NCBI RefSeq assembly: GCF_050510895.1
Contig: NZ_JBNINT010000001.1
Coordinates: forward strand, 1,736,001 to 1,800,000
Length of the DNA stretch: 64,000 nt
Source of the DNA: Pannonibacter phragmitetus_B
GTDB lineage: Bacteria; Pseudomonadota; Alphaproteobacteria; Rhizobiales; Stappiaceae
Direction: 5' to 3'
Under the pieces are notes generated by a model that had not been told where the DNA came from, made no database searches, and saw nothing but the letters and a program-made list of their open reading frames with translations. Below, in pieces: positions 54,049 to 63,990 of the stretch; within the stretch, counting starts at the first letter, position 1, and each line of letters begins with the position of its first letter. Both the position numbers and the translations under genes were made by a program.

Positions 54049-54810
54049 TCAGTCCTCTGTCTGGGTGGAAGAATGTTTGCGGCTTTCCGCAAGCGCGGAC
54101 AGGCCATTGATCAGCAGATCAAGCAGGAACTCATAGCTGGCGCCGTAGGGCACTTGCGTGCCGTTCTGCCAGCGCAGCACAAAGATGCGGTTGGCAATGT
54201 CCGGCAGGGCGGCATGGGTCAGCGGGTAGAGGGCTGGGTCAATGGCGGCCACCTGCTGCTGGAAATGGCTTTCCCAGCCGCTCCGGTCGCCTTGCGGGCC
54301 CGGCGCAAGCTCCATGGTGACGAAGCCGCCAAGCCCGCCGATCAGCGCGTTGAAGGCGCGGGTCAACTCATCCTCGCGAAACCCGCCATCGCGCAGGGCG
54401 GCAAGCACGGTTTCCACCCAGCCGAGATTGGCAACGCCGTTCGACTGCATTTCCGCCCCCAGCATCGGCGCGAGGTTGGGGTGTTCATGCACCAGCGCCC
54501 GGTAGCCGAGAAACACCTGCCGCAGCCGCAGGCGCCAGTCCGCCGAGCGGTCAAAACCGGCAGGCAATGCACTGGTGATCGTGCCGGAAATGGCGGCAAA
54601 CAGGTCTTCCTTGGTGCCGCCAACGTGCCAGTAGATGACATTGGGCGAAACCTGCAGCGCTCTTGCCAGCTCGCGCAGGGAGAAACCGGCAAGGCCTCTC
54701 TCGTCGATCTGTGCAATCGCGGCCGCCACGATCTGCTCCCGTGTCAGGCCAACGGACGCGGCCCGCCCGCGTGGCGGCTTTGCAGGTTTGAGGCCGTCTT
54801 CTGCCGCCAT
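54049..54810 (-). CDS. TetR-family regulator with TetR_C-type ligand domain
   Basis: This is a 253-residue regulator. The HTH (about 22-70) reads LTREQIVAAAIAQIDERGLAGFSLRELARAL then VSPNVIYWHVGGTKEDLFAAI, the WH-G variety common to the TetR class C-terminal family. It is embedded between the amidase and ridA in one minus-strand unit rather than divergent, so autoregulation of the whole operon is likely. The inducer is unknown. Confidence 0.85.
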   Translation of the reverse strand: MAAEDGLKPAKPPRGRAASVGLTREQIVAAAIAQIDERGLAGFSLRELARALQVSPNVIYWHVGGTKEDLFAAISGTITSALPAGFDRSADWRLRLRQVFLGYRALVHEHPNLAPMLGAEMQSNGVANLGWVETVLAALRDGGFREDELTRAFNALIGGLGGFVTMELAPGPQGDRSGWESHFQQQVAAIDPALYPLTHAALPDIANRIFVLRWQNGTQVPYGASYEFLLDLLINGLSALAESRKHSSTQTED

Positions 54811-54817
54811 TTTTCCC

Positions 54818-56349
54818 TCAAAGGCTCAGGAAGCCATCGGCCTGGGACAAGCGAGGCGCTGCCTTGAGCGCGGCAAGGTCCGGCCCGTGCGGAGCAAGAT
54901 CAGGGATGCCGGCAATGACAGATTCCAGCTCGGCGGCAATGGCCAGAACACCAAGGTCATCATGGCGCTTGCCGACGATCTGCAAGCCAAACGGCATGCC
55001 GTTGCCATCAAATCCGCAAGGAATGGTGATTGAGGGATGGCCTGCAATGGTCGAGGCATAGGCCATGGCGAGCCAGTGATAGTAGCTGAGCGTCGGCTTG
55101 CCATCGATCTCAGTGGGATAAAGCTCGTGCCAGTCACGCGGGCTGATGCAGACGGCGGGGGAAATCAGCACGTCCCAGTCCTCGAAGAAGGCCTGCCAGC
55201 GCTGGTAATAGGCGCCCTGTTGTGTCAGCGCGCCCGCCACATCCTCACCGCTGAAGGACCGGCCCTCGCGGACGTTTTCGGTCACATTGGGGCCGACCAG
55301 ATCCGGGAACTCATCCACCCGTTTGCCGTGGGTGCTGACGAAGAGCACACCGCGCAGAACTGAGAAAATCCGGTCCGCATTTGCGCAGTCCGGCGTTGCC
55401 TCATCCGCCTTGCCAAAAAGGGCAGGAGGGTCTTCACGGCCTTGCGGAAATGATCGCGCACCAGTCCTTCGACCGGCGCAAAGCCGTAATCTTCGGTGAC
55501 GGCCACCTTCAGGCTGGAAAGATCGCGCCGGGGCAGGGCGGCGAAACTCTGCGCATCCCAGGGCGTGCGGCCGTTGATGACCGTGGTGTAGGGGTCCTTG
55601 CGGTCGGCGCGGGCCAGAACCGACAGCATCAGCCCCGCATCCGCCACGGAACGTGCCATGGGGCCGGAGGTGGACATGGGGATAAGGCCGATGGCCCGCG
55701 TGTCGCCCGGTACAACGCCCGGGCTGGGGCGGAAGCCAACAGTCCCGCAAAAGGCTGCCGGATTGCGCAAGGAACCACCCGTGTCCGAGCCCGTCGCCAG
55801 CGGCGCATATCCGCAGGCGAGCGCAACGGCGGAACCGCCGGACGAGCCCGCACAGCTGCGCGACAGGTCATGCGGATTGGCGGTGACGCCATAGACCCGG
55901 TTGCGGGTGTTGCCGCCCGCGCTCCATTCCGGGTTGTTGGTTTTGCCCAGCGGAATGGCGCCCGCATTGCGCATGGCCGCGACGATGGCGTCGTCCTTCG
56001 TGGCGATGTTCCTGGCAAAGAGTTCGGAGCCGAAGGTTGTCGGCAGGCCCTTGACGTCGATCATGTCCTTGACGCCGAAGGGCAGGCCATGCAGCGGGCC
56101 AAGCACATCGCCCCGCGACAGCGCGTCATCGGCGGCCTTCGCGTCCTTCAGCAGAGCATCAAAATCACGGGCAACCAGCGCATTGACCGCATGGTCCACC
56201 GCGTCCACCCGGCTGATGCAAGCCTGCGCAAGTTCCGCCGCTGACAACTGCCGCCGCGCCATCATCTGCCGCGCCTCAAGGGCTTCAAGATCAGCCGGGT
56301 CAGTGGCCGAAGGTGTTGCGGAAGAGTGGGGGCGGGCGGCTGCGGACAT
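54818..56349 (-). CDS. Amidase signature family hydrolase (one apparent frameshift)
   Basis: This hydrolyses a carboxamide to acid and ammonia. The repaired length is 510 residues. The Ser-cisSer-Lys triad is visible: Lys in GLPFGVKDMIDVKG, and the Ser-rich signature CAGSSGGSAVALACGYAPLATGSD. The first frame ends after RKAVKTLLP and the second resumes at FGKADEATPDCANADRI. One base added in the AAAAAGGG run (55415-55422) joins them. I start at ATG 56349 with GGAG 8 bases ahead. Its neighbours (flavin monooxygenase, RidA) suggest an aromatic or heterocyclic amide, but the substrate is unproven. Confidence 0.87.
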
Positions 56350-56516
56350 CGGCAAGACTCCAGCGGAAGGGGCTTATGCCTCTACCGGTAGCGCACAATT
56401 GCACGATGTTCAATTGATTTGAGGTGGGAGGCCAGATCCAGGTTCTGCGAGGAAGTGCAATGGTAAGACGCTGCGTGCTGAGCTGATTTCAGCACTGCAC
56501 CGCAATTCACCGCAGC

Positions 56517-56682
56517 GTCGCCCCGGCCTTTTGAGCCGGGGCCCACTCATTTGCAGAGAGATGCAAAAATCTGCTGAAGGCGAGAAAGGGATGATCTCAT
56601 GCGCGCCGCGCCTTCGCGGTTCTTTTCGCCGCTCTGTGAGCGAGTAGACCCCGGGTCTGCGCTCCGCTCCGCCCGGGGCGAC
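56517..56682. repeat. Composite intergenic palindromic repeat, copy C
   Basis: The 166-bp element begins GTCGCCCCGG (56517-56526) and ends CCGGGGCGAC (56673-56682). The left hairpin closes with CCGGGGCCCACTCATTTGCAGAG. The right part carries CCGCTCTGTGAGCGAGTAGACCCC and CGCTCCGCTCCGCCCGGGG. It fills much of the 387-base gap 56350-56736 between the DUF3237 and amidase genes; the remainder of that gap shows nothing I can name. Confidence 0.75.
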
Positions 56683-56736
56683 CTCGGATTTGCGGCATCG
56701 GGAGGAAACTAATGCGAAAACCAGATCAAGTTTTCT

Positions 56737-57240
56737 TCACTCCACCGCAAACAGGCTGATCACCACACCCTTGCCGAGCCTTGCGCCGCGGCTGACGAAG
56801 ATGGTGCGGTTGACCCATTGGTAGCGGGGATCACCAGTTTCGAGCCTGGCGGAAGAGCGCATGTAATAGGCATCGGGAGACACATCGCCGCCTTTGGCAA
56901 GCTCTGCCATCACATCCGCCGGGCCGTGGCGGAAGCCGCTGTCGCGCATTTCGATGAGGGCGCCGTCTTCCGTCTCAAAGGCATAGCGGGCATCGAGCAC
57001 CGCCAGCCCGCCTTCGTGCAGCGTCAGCCAGTCAGCGCCCAGATTGAGGATGCGGCCATTGAGACGGGGGCCGGAGACGGTGCCGCCGGTGATCTGCATG
57101 ATCTTCCGCTCGCCGCCTCTACCTTGCCCCATGACGCGGGGCGGCGCGACCTCGACCCTGAGGTCGCAGACATGCACAAGGCGCGGGGCAGCCAGGGCTG
57201 GAGATTCTGGGGCAGGGACTTCCGGCGCGCGGCGCGTCAT
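56737..57240 (-). CDS. DUF3237 (UPF0311) family protein
   Basis: This is a 167-residue beta-rich protein with the family pattern: VHVCDLRVEVAPPRVMGQG, RKIMQITGGTVSGPRLNGRILNLGADW, ALIEMRDSGFRHGPADV and YYMRSSARLETGDPRYQWVNRTIFVS. The biochemical role is unknown, but members often sit in catabolic clusters for aromatic compounds. It starts 22 bases after the flavin monooxygenase stop, so co-transcription is likely. Confidence 0.82.
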   Translation of the reverse strand: MTRRAPEVPAPESPALAAPRLVHVCDLRVEVAPPRVMGQGRGGERKIMQITGGTVSGPRLNGRILNLGADWLTLHEGGLAVLDARYAFETEDGALIEMRDSGFRHGPADVMAELAKGGDVSPDAYYMRSSARLETGDPRYQWVNRTIFVSRGARLGKGVVISLFAVE

Positions 57241-57261
57241 TGGCGGCTTCCTTCCATGGTG

Positions 57262-58566
57262 TCACACGGGAGCCGGGGCTGGCACCCTTGCCCCTTCGGC
57301 GATCATGCGCGGGGCGGCGTTTAAGGCATCCTTGGCAAAGCCGGCAGCGGCCTTGTAGGCGCCCATGAAACTCGCGCGCTCTTCCGGTGAAATCACGTCA
57401 TCGATGTTGTCAAAATCACCGCCGCAGCGTTCGTCCACCATATTGAGAAGGCCGAAGGGGCCAGCACCCCGGTTGCGCAGGATGAGCTGCGAGACAGGGC
57501 CGCAGAGCTTTTCGTCATAGGCGGAAAGCGCCTCAGGCGTGACGCCATGGTTCAGAATCATGACGCCGAGCGTGCGCGCATCAATGATGGCCTGGCTCGC
57601 GCCATTTGATCCGGTCGGATACATGGCATGAGCCGCATCGCCCATCAGCGCCACCGGGCCATCGGCCCATGTCTCCACCGGATCCCGGTCGATCATCGGG
57701 TTTTCATAGGCCACATCCGCGCCGCGCAGCAGGGCCGGAACATCCATCCAGTCATAGGTCCAGTCGGCGAAGTGATGGAAGAAATCCTCCACCTCAACCT
57801 GACGGAACCAGCCGGTGGCATCGCGCTTGCTGATGTCGTCATAGGTGACTTCGGCAATCCAGTTGATGCGGGCAAGCCCGGTCTGAGGATCAACGGGCGA
57901 AATCGGATAGATGACCATGCGGTGCCGGTGCGAGCCGAGGCCGATGAAGGACGAACCGGTGCGCACCGGCTTTGCCATCGCCGTGCCGCGCCACATGACA
58001 GCGCCGCCCCAGTGGATCGGCGGCTGGTCCGGGTGCATCTGCGCGCGCACGGCCGAATGGATGCCGTCAGCGCCGATCAGCAGCGTGCCGGTTTCTTCAC
58101 TTGCAGAGCCATCAGAATGGCGGAGCAGGGCGGTGACGGTGCCATCCGTGTTCTTGCGGTAGCCGGTGACCTTCGCCCCCAGAACAGCCGCATCCTCTCC
58201 GGCGCGGGCGCGGAAGGTTTCAAAGAGCAGCATGTGCAGCTCGCCCCGGTGCACGGCATATTGCGGCCAGTTGTAACCGGCCTCCAGCCCGCGCGGCTCG
58301 GCGTAGATTTCCTGGCCATTGCGGCCCACAAGCGCCCATTCACGCGCCGGAACACCCACCTTGTCCAGCATGTCTGCGGTGATACCGAGATCGAAAAGCT
58401 CACGCACCGCGTTGGGCTGGATGTTGATGCCAACGCCCAGCGGCTTCAGCTCGCGCACGGATTCAAACACCTTGCAGCGCACGCCGATCTGATGAAGCGT
58501 CAAGGCCAGAGCCATGCCGCCAATTCCGCCGCCTGCGATCAGGACCAAAGGTTCCTTCACCCGCAT
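57262..58566 (-). CDS. FAD-dependent aromatic-ring-type monooxygenase
   Basis: This group A flavoprotein hydroxylase would use NAD(P)H and O2 to hydroxylate an aromatic or heteroaromatic ring. The 434 residues include FAD motif IAGGGIGGMALALTLHQIG (residues 9-27), TLLIGADGIHSAVRAQM (the DG motif) and VALMGDAAHAMYPTGSNGASQAI (the GD motif). It is a soluble protein with normal length for the salicylate-hydroxylase/PhzS-like group. It is the first gene of the minus-strand operon; the 191 bases upstream to the Nudix gene hold no obvious gene. Confidence 0.88.
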   Translation of the reverse strand: MRVKEPLVLIAGGGIGGMALALTLHQIGVRCKVFESVRELKPLGVGINIQPNAVRELFDLGITADMLDKVGVPAREWALVGRNGQEIYAEPRGLEAGYNWPQYAVHRGELHMLLFETFRARAGEDAAVLGAKVTGYRKNTDGTVTALLRHSDGSASEETGTLLIGADGIHSAVRAQMHPDQPPIHWGGAVMWRGTAMAKPVRTGSSFIGLGSHRHRMVIYPISPVDPQTGLARINWIAEVTYDDISKRDATGWFRQVEVEDFFHHFADWTYDWMDVPALLRGADVAYENPMIDRDPVETWADGPVALMGDAAHAMYPTGSNGASQAIIDARTLGVMILNHGVTPEALSAYDEKLCGPVSQLILRNRGAGPFGLLNMVDERCGGDFDNIDDVISPEERASFMGAYKAAAGFAKDALNAAPRMIAEGARVPAPAPV

Positions 58567-58757
58567 TCCTCCCCGAGATTGCTTTTGGCAAGGGGTATAG
58601 CGGCAGCAGGGCGAAATGGGAATGGATTTGGCAGGGGGGATCAGGCCCTCACCCCATGCTTTGCCCAGACTGCGCGCACATCATCGCCATACGCAAACGC
58701 ACCACGCGCCGCCTGTGACCGGGAGGAGGCCAAGGACACCGTTTCCTCCGAGCTCAA

Positions 58758-59339
58758 TTATTCATGAACGGACATGCCGGTTGACTGCCCCAAGCAATCG
58801 AGCCCCCTTCGCATTGCCAGGGGAAGTGCGTCCAGTGAAACCCAGCTGACGGCCGAAATCTCGCCGGGATTGGCAAGAAGATCACCGGAAGGGCTCACAA
58901 AGAGATAGCGCAGATCGATGTGCATATGCGCCGGCTCGTTTTTCTTCCTGTTTTCAGGGATTTCGTGAACATCAAAGTCAATGGGCGACATATCTTGCAG
59001 TTGAGCGGCGAGGCCGGTTTCCTCGAGCAGTTCCCGGGCTGCTGCTGCGTGGGGCATTTCTCCTGCATCGATGTGACCACCGGGAAACAACAGCTTTCCA
59101 AGCGTGAGATGCTCCACCATCAGGACTTTGCCATCCTGCAGCAGCACGGCACTTGCGGTCACATGCGCCGGAAACGTCGACCGGGCGGTCATGTCTGCAT
59201 CGCTTCGCCAGAGCCGGTCGATGGCCGCAAGTTCTTCCAGACGCGCCGGATGGGCCGCGCAAAAGGCGGTGATCAGGTCTTTGATTTCGGTATTTTTATT
59301 TGAAAACAATGCCTTGCTTCCCGGAGCTGAAACTGCCAA
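58758..59339 (-). CDS. Nudix hydrolase
   Basis: This hydrolyses a nucleoside diphosphate derivative; the substrate is unknown. The 193 residues contain a full Nudix box starting GGHIDAGE and ending RELLEETGL, with the HHLTLGKLLFPGG-like strand before it. The N-terminal 60 residues (helical) precede the domain. The start ATG at 59339 directly follows the stop of the isochorismatase-like gene, so the two are translationally linked, hinting at a shared nucleotide or nicotinamide substrate. Confidence 0.87.
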   Translation of the reverse strand: MAVSAPGSKALFSNKNTEIKDLITAFCAAHPARLEELAAIDRLWRSDADMTARSTFPAHVTASAVLLQDGKVLMVEHLTLGKLLFPGGHIDAGEMPHAAAARELLEETGLAAQLQDMSPIDFDVHEIPENRKKNEPAHMHIDLRYLFVSPSGDLLANPGEISAVSWVSLDALPLAMRRGLDCLGQSTGMSVHE

Positions 59340-59897
59340 TCAGCTGGCCACGATAGCCTTTATAATGGCATCAGACGGCGCAACGGCCGCGATCTTGCCG
59401 TCCATATAGGCCAGCGAAATACGGGCATGTTCCTCGTCATAGGAGGCCGTGCAGTCCCGTGCAATGGTGACGCGCAGATCCCGCTGATAGGCATCGATCG
59501 CAGTCATGCGGACACAGGCATGGGTGTTGATCCCGCACAGAACCACATGTCCGGCCTCCATATGCGCCAGGCGGTCTTCAAGGTCTGTCCGGAAGAAGGC
59601 GCTGTAGCGCTTCTTGACGATGACCACATCTCCGGGCCGCCAGTCCAGCTTCGCATGAAGCCGCGCGCCGCGCGTGCCCATGATGGTGGCCTTGATGTTG
59701 CGTTCACGCATTTCGGCAAAGGCATCGCTGAGGTCGGGTTTGAATTCCTGCCGGACCCAGATGACAGGAAGCCCGGCCAAACGGAAGGCAGCCGCAAGCC
59801 GGTTGGTCCGTGCAATCAGTGTGGCGGTCCGCTCGGCGTCCCAGGTGTCCAGAAAATCGTTGAGCAGATCAATGATGATGAGACAGTGTGAGGTCAT
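59340..59897 (-). CDS. Isochorismatase-family cysteine hydrolase
   Basis: This family includes nicotinamidases, N-carbamoylsarcosine amidases and isochorismatases. The 185 residues contain the triad: Asp10 in IIIDLLNDFLD, Lys in VIVKKRYSAFF, and Cys in GINTHACVRMTA. I start at ATG 59897 (MTSHCLIII); the frame opens 18 codons earlier. The Nudix gene follows at once. Nicotinamidase-specific metal-binding His residues are not obvious, so I do not name a substrate. Confidence 0.87.
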   Translation of the reverse strand: MTSHCLIIIDLLNDFLDTWDAERTATLIARTNRLAAAFRLAGLPVIWVRQEFKPDLSDAFAEMRERNIKATIMGTRGARLHAKLDWRPGDVVIVKKRYSAFFRTDLEDRLAHMEAGHVVLCGINTHACVRMTAIDAYQRDLRVTIARDCTASYDEEHARISLAYMDGKIAAVAPSDAIIKAIVAS

Positions 59898-60130
59898 GAT
59901 GCGAAGCAACCGCAGCACAATGTCATCCATGTGACGGGTGGCGGGCAACATACGACAGGCGGAGGCGTTTGCGCGCCAATTTCACCATATCCATATAAGT
60001 TCCATAATATATCTTATCCGACATTTGTGTATCCAGTTGGCACCCTTCATTCTGCCAAGGGCCTGAGCGCTGTGACGGTGCAATGCTCCGCTTGTGGGAC
60101 CGCTCAAGCCACTGACAGACACCGGCTCAC

Positions 60131-60169
60131 CGGTCCCGGTTCGCGCTGCGCTTGGCCGGATGACGATGG
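60131..60169. repeat. Degenerate palindromic repeat, copy F
   Basis: GGTCCCGGTTCGCGCTGCGC then TTGGCCGGATGACGATGG resembles copy D, with the left arm decayed. It lies in the 293-base gap 59898-60190, which is otherwise A+T-rich near 59985-60030 and shows no gene. Confidence 0.5.
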
Positions 60170-60190
60170 CAAGGTGTTGTATGAGACAGC

Positions 60191-60829
60191 TCACTCTTCC
60201 ATTCCCTCCACGTCCTGCAAGGCAGCGCGGGCGGCAGAGATGGAATGGCCCGCGCGGCACATGGCGGCCATGTCCTTGCGGTCCCTGTCGCGGCGGGTCT
60301 CCGGGCTCTCGTCCTCGTGGCCCTTGCGCCAAGGACCGAGCCTGCGGCGTTGTGCGAAGCGGCGTGCGGCGCTGACGTCAGAGGTTTCGTCCTCTTCCAG
60401 CACCGCATCGATCATCTGCCGTGCCACACCTTTAGCCCCCAGCTGCGCGGCAATCTTGCGCGTGGAAGCGCCCTTGCGGCGCAGGCTCGCCAGTTTGGTT
60501 TCGGCAAAGCTGCGGTCGTTCACCAGGCCACTGCGGCTGCACTTGTCCAGCACAGCGTCGACCATCGGCGCATAGGCGCTTGCGTCTGTGCCGTGGTGAC
60601 GGGCGGCACGGGAAACCTTCCGCTCCAGCACGAGCCGCAGATTGGCCAGCGACGTGGCATAGCGCTCCAGATAGGCCAAGGCCTGCCGGGTCAGGCGTTC
60701 CTCAGTCGGAATACGCGGCGCGCGGCGTTTGGTGTTGCCGCCTGCGGGTCTTGCAGCCGCCGTTCTCGCATCACTGCTGCGGGCTGTCCGGGCGCTATCC
60801 GGATGGTCCTGCGCGCCATCATCCGCCAT
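60191..60829 (-). CDS. recX: Regulatory protein RecX
   Basis: RecX binds and inhibits RecA filaments. The 212 residues have a 40-residue Ala/Arg-rich N-terminal tail and then the three-helix repeat modules: LTRQALAYLERYATSLANLRLVLERK, VDAVLDKCSRSGLVNDRSFAETKLASLRRKGASTRKI, and GVARQMIDAVLEE. recA is not in the window, which is usual in alphaproteobacteria. It lies downstream of emrB on the same strand but 92 bases away. Confidence 0.88.
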   Translation of the reverse strand: MADDGAQDHPDSARTARSSDARTAAARPAGGNTKRRAPRIPTEERLTRQALAYLERYATSLANLRLVLERKVSRAARHHGTDASAYAPMVDAVLDKCSRSGLVNDRSFAETKLASLRRKGASTRKIAAQLGAKGVARQMIDAVLEEDETSDVSAARRFAQRRRLGPWRKGHEDESPETRRDRDRKDMAAMCRAGHSISAARAALQDVEGMEE

Positions 60830-60920
60830 GGCAGCCCCCGAAAATCCGTTTCATACCAATCAAGATATTGGAAACATTGATTTTTTCAAGGATAAAAAAG
60901 CTAAAGCAGACCGGAGGGCA

Positions 60921-62488
60921 TCAGTGCCCTCCTCCACCGCCCGTGTTCAGTTTTGGCTTTTCGACAAAGAAGATGGCAGCTAGCAGGCAGATGAACAGCA
61001 GCGTCAGCAGCATGAACATGTCGATGAAGGACATGATGAAGGCCTGCTGGGTGACCATACCCTTCACCGCATTCAGGGCCGCCGTAGGAGCGGCATCGCC
61101 CAGCGGCGCATAGGCCTGGTTCAGCATGGACATGGTTTCCTGCACCGGTTCACGGGCACCATTGACGCTTTCGGCAAGGCGCTCGTAGTGGAAGGCACGC
61201 CGTTCAGTCAGGAAGGAGTTGATCAGCGCGAGGCCGACGGCACCGCCCAGATTTCGCGTCAGGTTGAACAGGCCCGAGGCGTTCTTGATCATCTGCGGCG
61301 GCAGCATGCCAAGGGCGATGTTGTTGATCGGCACCATGCACAGCATCAGCGAGCAGCCGCGCAAAATCTGTGGCAGCAGCAGCTCGTAGAAATCCCAGTC
61401 CTGCGTCAGCCCGGTGACAAGATAGGTGCCAAGCGCAAATCCGGCAAAACCGATGCCCATCATCACGCGCGGATCGAGGAGGGTCATAAGCCGGCCAGCC
61501 ACGGGCGCGGTCAGGAACATGGCAAGGCCGCTGACGAACATGGTCTCGCCGATCTGCAGCGCCGTGTAGCCGCGGATGCCTGAAAGATAGACCGGATAGA
61601 GATAGGTCAGGCCATAGAGACCGACGCCCATGACAAAGCTGAACAGGCTCCCCATGGCGAAGTTCTTGTTGCCGAAGGCGCGCAGATCCGCCACCGGCTC
61701 GTCCACCGTGAACGCCCGGTAGAAGAACAGCAGCGCCGCCAAACCCGAGAGCACGGAGAACAGCACGATGTGCTCGCTCTGGAACCAGTCGTCGTTGGTC
61801 CCCTCCTCCAGGACATATTCGAGCGAGCCAAGGAACACCGCCATGGCGGCAAAACCGGTCCAGTCGAACTTGTCGAGAAGGCTCATGTCCGGCTCGTCGA
61901 AGTCGATCAGCGAAATCGCCGCAATTGTCACGAAGACGCCGGGAATGACGTTGATCAGGAACAGCCAGTGCCAGGACATGAAGTCGGTGAGATAGCCCCC
62001 AGCGTGGGGCCAATGGTCGGGGCCAGTGTTGCGACGAGGCCGATGATCGGCGACACGATGCTGAATTTCTCACGCGGGAAGATCAGATAGGCCGTCGCAA
62101 AAACGGTGGGGATCATGCCGCCGCCGAGAAAGCCCTGCAGCGTGCGCCAGAGGATCATTTCGTTGATCGTGGTGGCCGTGGCGCACATGAAGCTCATGGC
62201 GGTGAAGCCACCGGCGGAAATGGCAAACATCCAGCGGGTCGAGAGCATGCGCGACAGATAGCCGGACAGCGGAATCATGATCACTTCAGCGATCAGATAG
62301 CTGGTCTGTACCCACGGAATTTCATCGCTGGAGGCACCAAGCCCTGCCTGTATCTCGGACAGGGAGGCCGAGACGATCTGGATGTCCAGAATTGCCATGA
62401 ACATGCCGAACACCATGCACAGGAACGTCAGCATCCTGCGTGTGGTCACGACGGGTTGGGCCGGAACGGCCATCGTTGCGTCTGTCAT
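60921..62488 (-). CDS. emrB: DHA2-family multidrug efflux MFS transporter EmrB (one apparent frameshift)
   Basis: This is a 14-helix proton-coupled drug exporter. The repaired length is 522 residues. The first frame has MFMAILDIQIVSASLSEIQAGL, PWVQTSYLIAEVIMIPLSGYLSR (motif A region) and GLVATLAPTIGPTLGG. The second resumes YLTDFMSWHWLFLINVIPGV and runs to the C-terminal helix and a Gly-rich tail. One base added to CCCCC 61996-62000 joins them. It follows emrA by 33 bases. Confidence 0.9.
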
Positions 62489-62521
62489 GTTGCGTCCGCC
62501 GCCCTTTTGGGGCGCCCGCTG

Positions 62522-63822
62522 TCAGCGGGCGCTCGCGGTCTTGCTGCCCGGAAGGCCCGTTATCCTCGTGCCGGTTCGGGTATCGACTTCCACGACCACC
62601 GACATGCCGGGACGGAGCACGGAAGCGCCCTCCTCGCTCACTGGCACAGAGATGCGCACTGGCACGCGCTGTACCACCTTGGTGAAGTTGCCCGTGGCAT
62701 TCTCCGACGGCAGCAGGCTGAAGACGGAGCCGGTTGCCGGTGACAGGCTTTTTACCGTGCCGTGCAGCTCGAGCTCCGGATAGGCATCGACGGTCACCTT
62801 GACCGAGGCGCCGGGCTGGATGGCATCCAGCTGAGTTTCCTTGAAGTTTGCATCAATACGCGCATCGGCCAGCGGCACGATGGAGGCCACGCGGCTGCCA
62901 GTCTGGAGCAGAGAACCAACCTGAGCCGCCCTGTTGCCAATGACACCGGAAACCGGTGCGCGCACCACGGTGAAGTCCAGATCCCTTTCAGCCTTTTCCA
63001 GGGCTGTACGGGCGGATGCGACAGCCTGTTCGGCTTCCTTCTTCTGGCTCTCCAGCACAGCCACATTGGCCTCAGCGACTGAGACAGCCGCCCTGCTGCT
63101 GGCGACCGTGGCAGAGGCATCGCGCATGTTGGCGAGAGCCGTGTCCAGCGAGGCCTGGCTCGACACCTTGCCCTCGGTCAGCTTGACCTGGCGCTCATAG
63201 CTGGCCTTTGCTTCAATCTCACGAGCTTCGGCGGCCTCCACCGAGGCCTTTGCCTGCTCGATAGAAGCTTTGCCTGCAATGATCTGGTGGGCGATGCGCT
63301 CCACCGTCGCCTGGGCGCTGGCCACGTTATTCTTCGCGGACTGCACTGCCAGGCGGTAATCACCGTCATCAATGCGGGCAATCACCTGCCCTGCTTCCAC
63401 ATGCTGGTTGTCCGTCACTTCGATGCTGGAGACGTAGCCTGACACCTTGGACAGCACCGTTGTAATGTCGGCCGAGACATAGGCATCGTCCGTGGATGCG
63501 ATGAAGCGGCCATGCGTCCACCAGCCATAGCCTTCATAGGCACCGGCAGCAGCTGCAAGAAGCAGGATGATGCGCAGAACCTTTCCTGCCTTGCCCTTCT
63601 TCTTCGGTGCGCCGCCGCTGGCGCCTGACTGCTGACCGGCGGCAGGCTGCGGGTCTCCTGGGCATTCCGGGCACGGGTGGGGGATGGTGCTACCGGGTTG
63701 CCAGCGGGAGACCCGCGGCCATCCGCCGCGGGTGCAGCCGCGCGGCGCTCCTCTCCGCTGCCGGACGTGCCGGAGGCGGGAGAATGGGATTCTGTCTTGA
63801 GCTGTGTGGCAGTGCTGGTCAC
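62522..63822 (-). CDS. emrA: HlyD-family efflux adaptor EmrA (one apparent frameshift)
   Basis: This is the periplasmic adaptor for EmrB. The repaired length is 433 residues. A Ser/Ala/Pro-rich cytoplasmic tail of about 75 residues precedes a membrane anchor (LRIILLLAAAAGAYEGYGWW) and STDDAYVSADITTVLSKVSGYV. Then come the lipoyl half-motifs, a long coiled-coil hairpin (about 160-280) and the beta-barrel. One base missing near CC 63657-63658 separates the tail from PQPAAGQQSG. I choose GTG 63822 because the predicted promoter would start transcription near 63850, downstream of the other candidate GTG at 63855. Confidence 0.83.
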
Positions 63823-63856
63823 GGCGGGGGAGCCTTCGTTGTGTGCCTTTCGCACA

Positions 63857-63885
63857 TAAATAGTTTGACTGAACGGTTCGGTCAA
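63857..63885 (-). promoter_or_regulatory. emrAB promoter with overlapping TetR-type operator
   Basis: Read on the minus strand, TTGACC (63885-63880), a 17-base spacer and TATTTA (63862-63857) form a good promoter. A 21-bp near-perfect palindrome occupies 63865-63885: arms TTGACTGAAC and GTTCGGTCAA on the plus strand around a central G, with one mismatched pair. It covers the -35 and spacer, the usual place for a repressor. Confidence 0.7.
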
Positions 63886-63961
63886 TAGATTATTTGATCA
63901 CTTCCGGTCTTGGGAGAAGCTCCTCCTCCCGCATGCAAACGCGGCAACTTTCGGGTGGAGT

Positions 63962-63990
63962 TTGACAGACCACCCCTTGCGAACCTAGGT
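63962..63990 (+). promoter_or_regulatory. Candidate rightward promoter at window edge
   Basis: TTGACA (63962-63967), a 17-base spacer and CTAGGT (63985-63990) point out of the window, possibly to a divergent regulator of emrAB. The -10 is weak. Confidence 0.3.

Noticed and set aside
54818..56349. Two separate amidase genes or a decayed amidase
   Set aside because: The two frames meet at an A5G3 run and one base restores a full-length enzyme with an intact triad.
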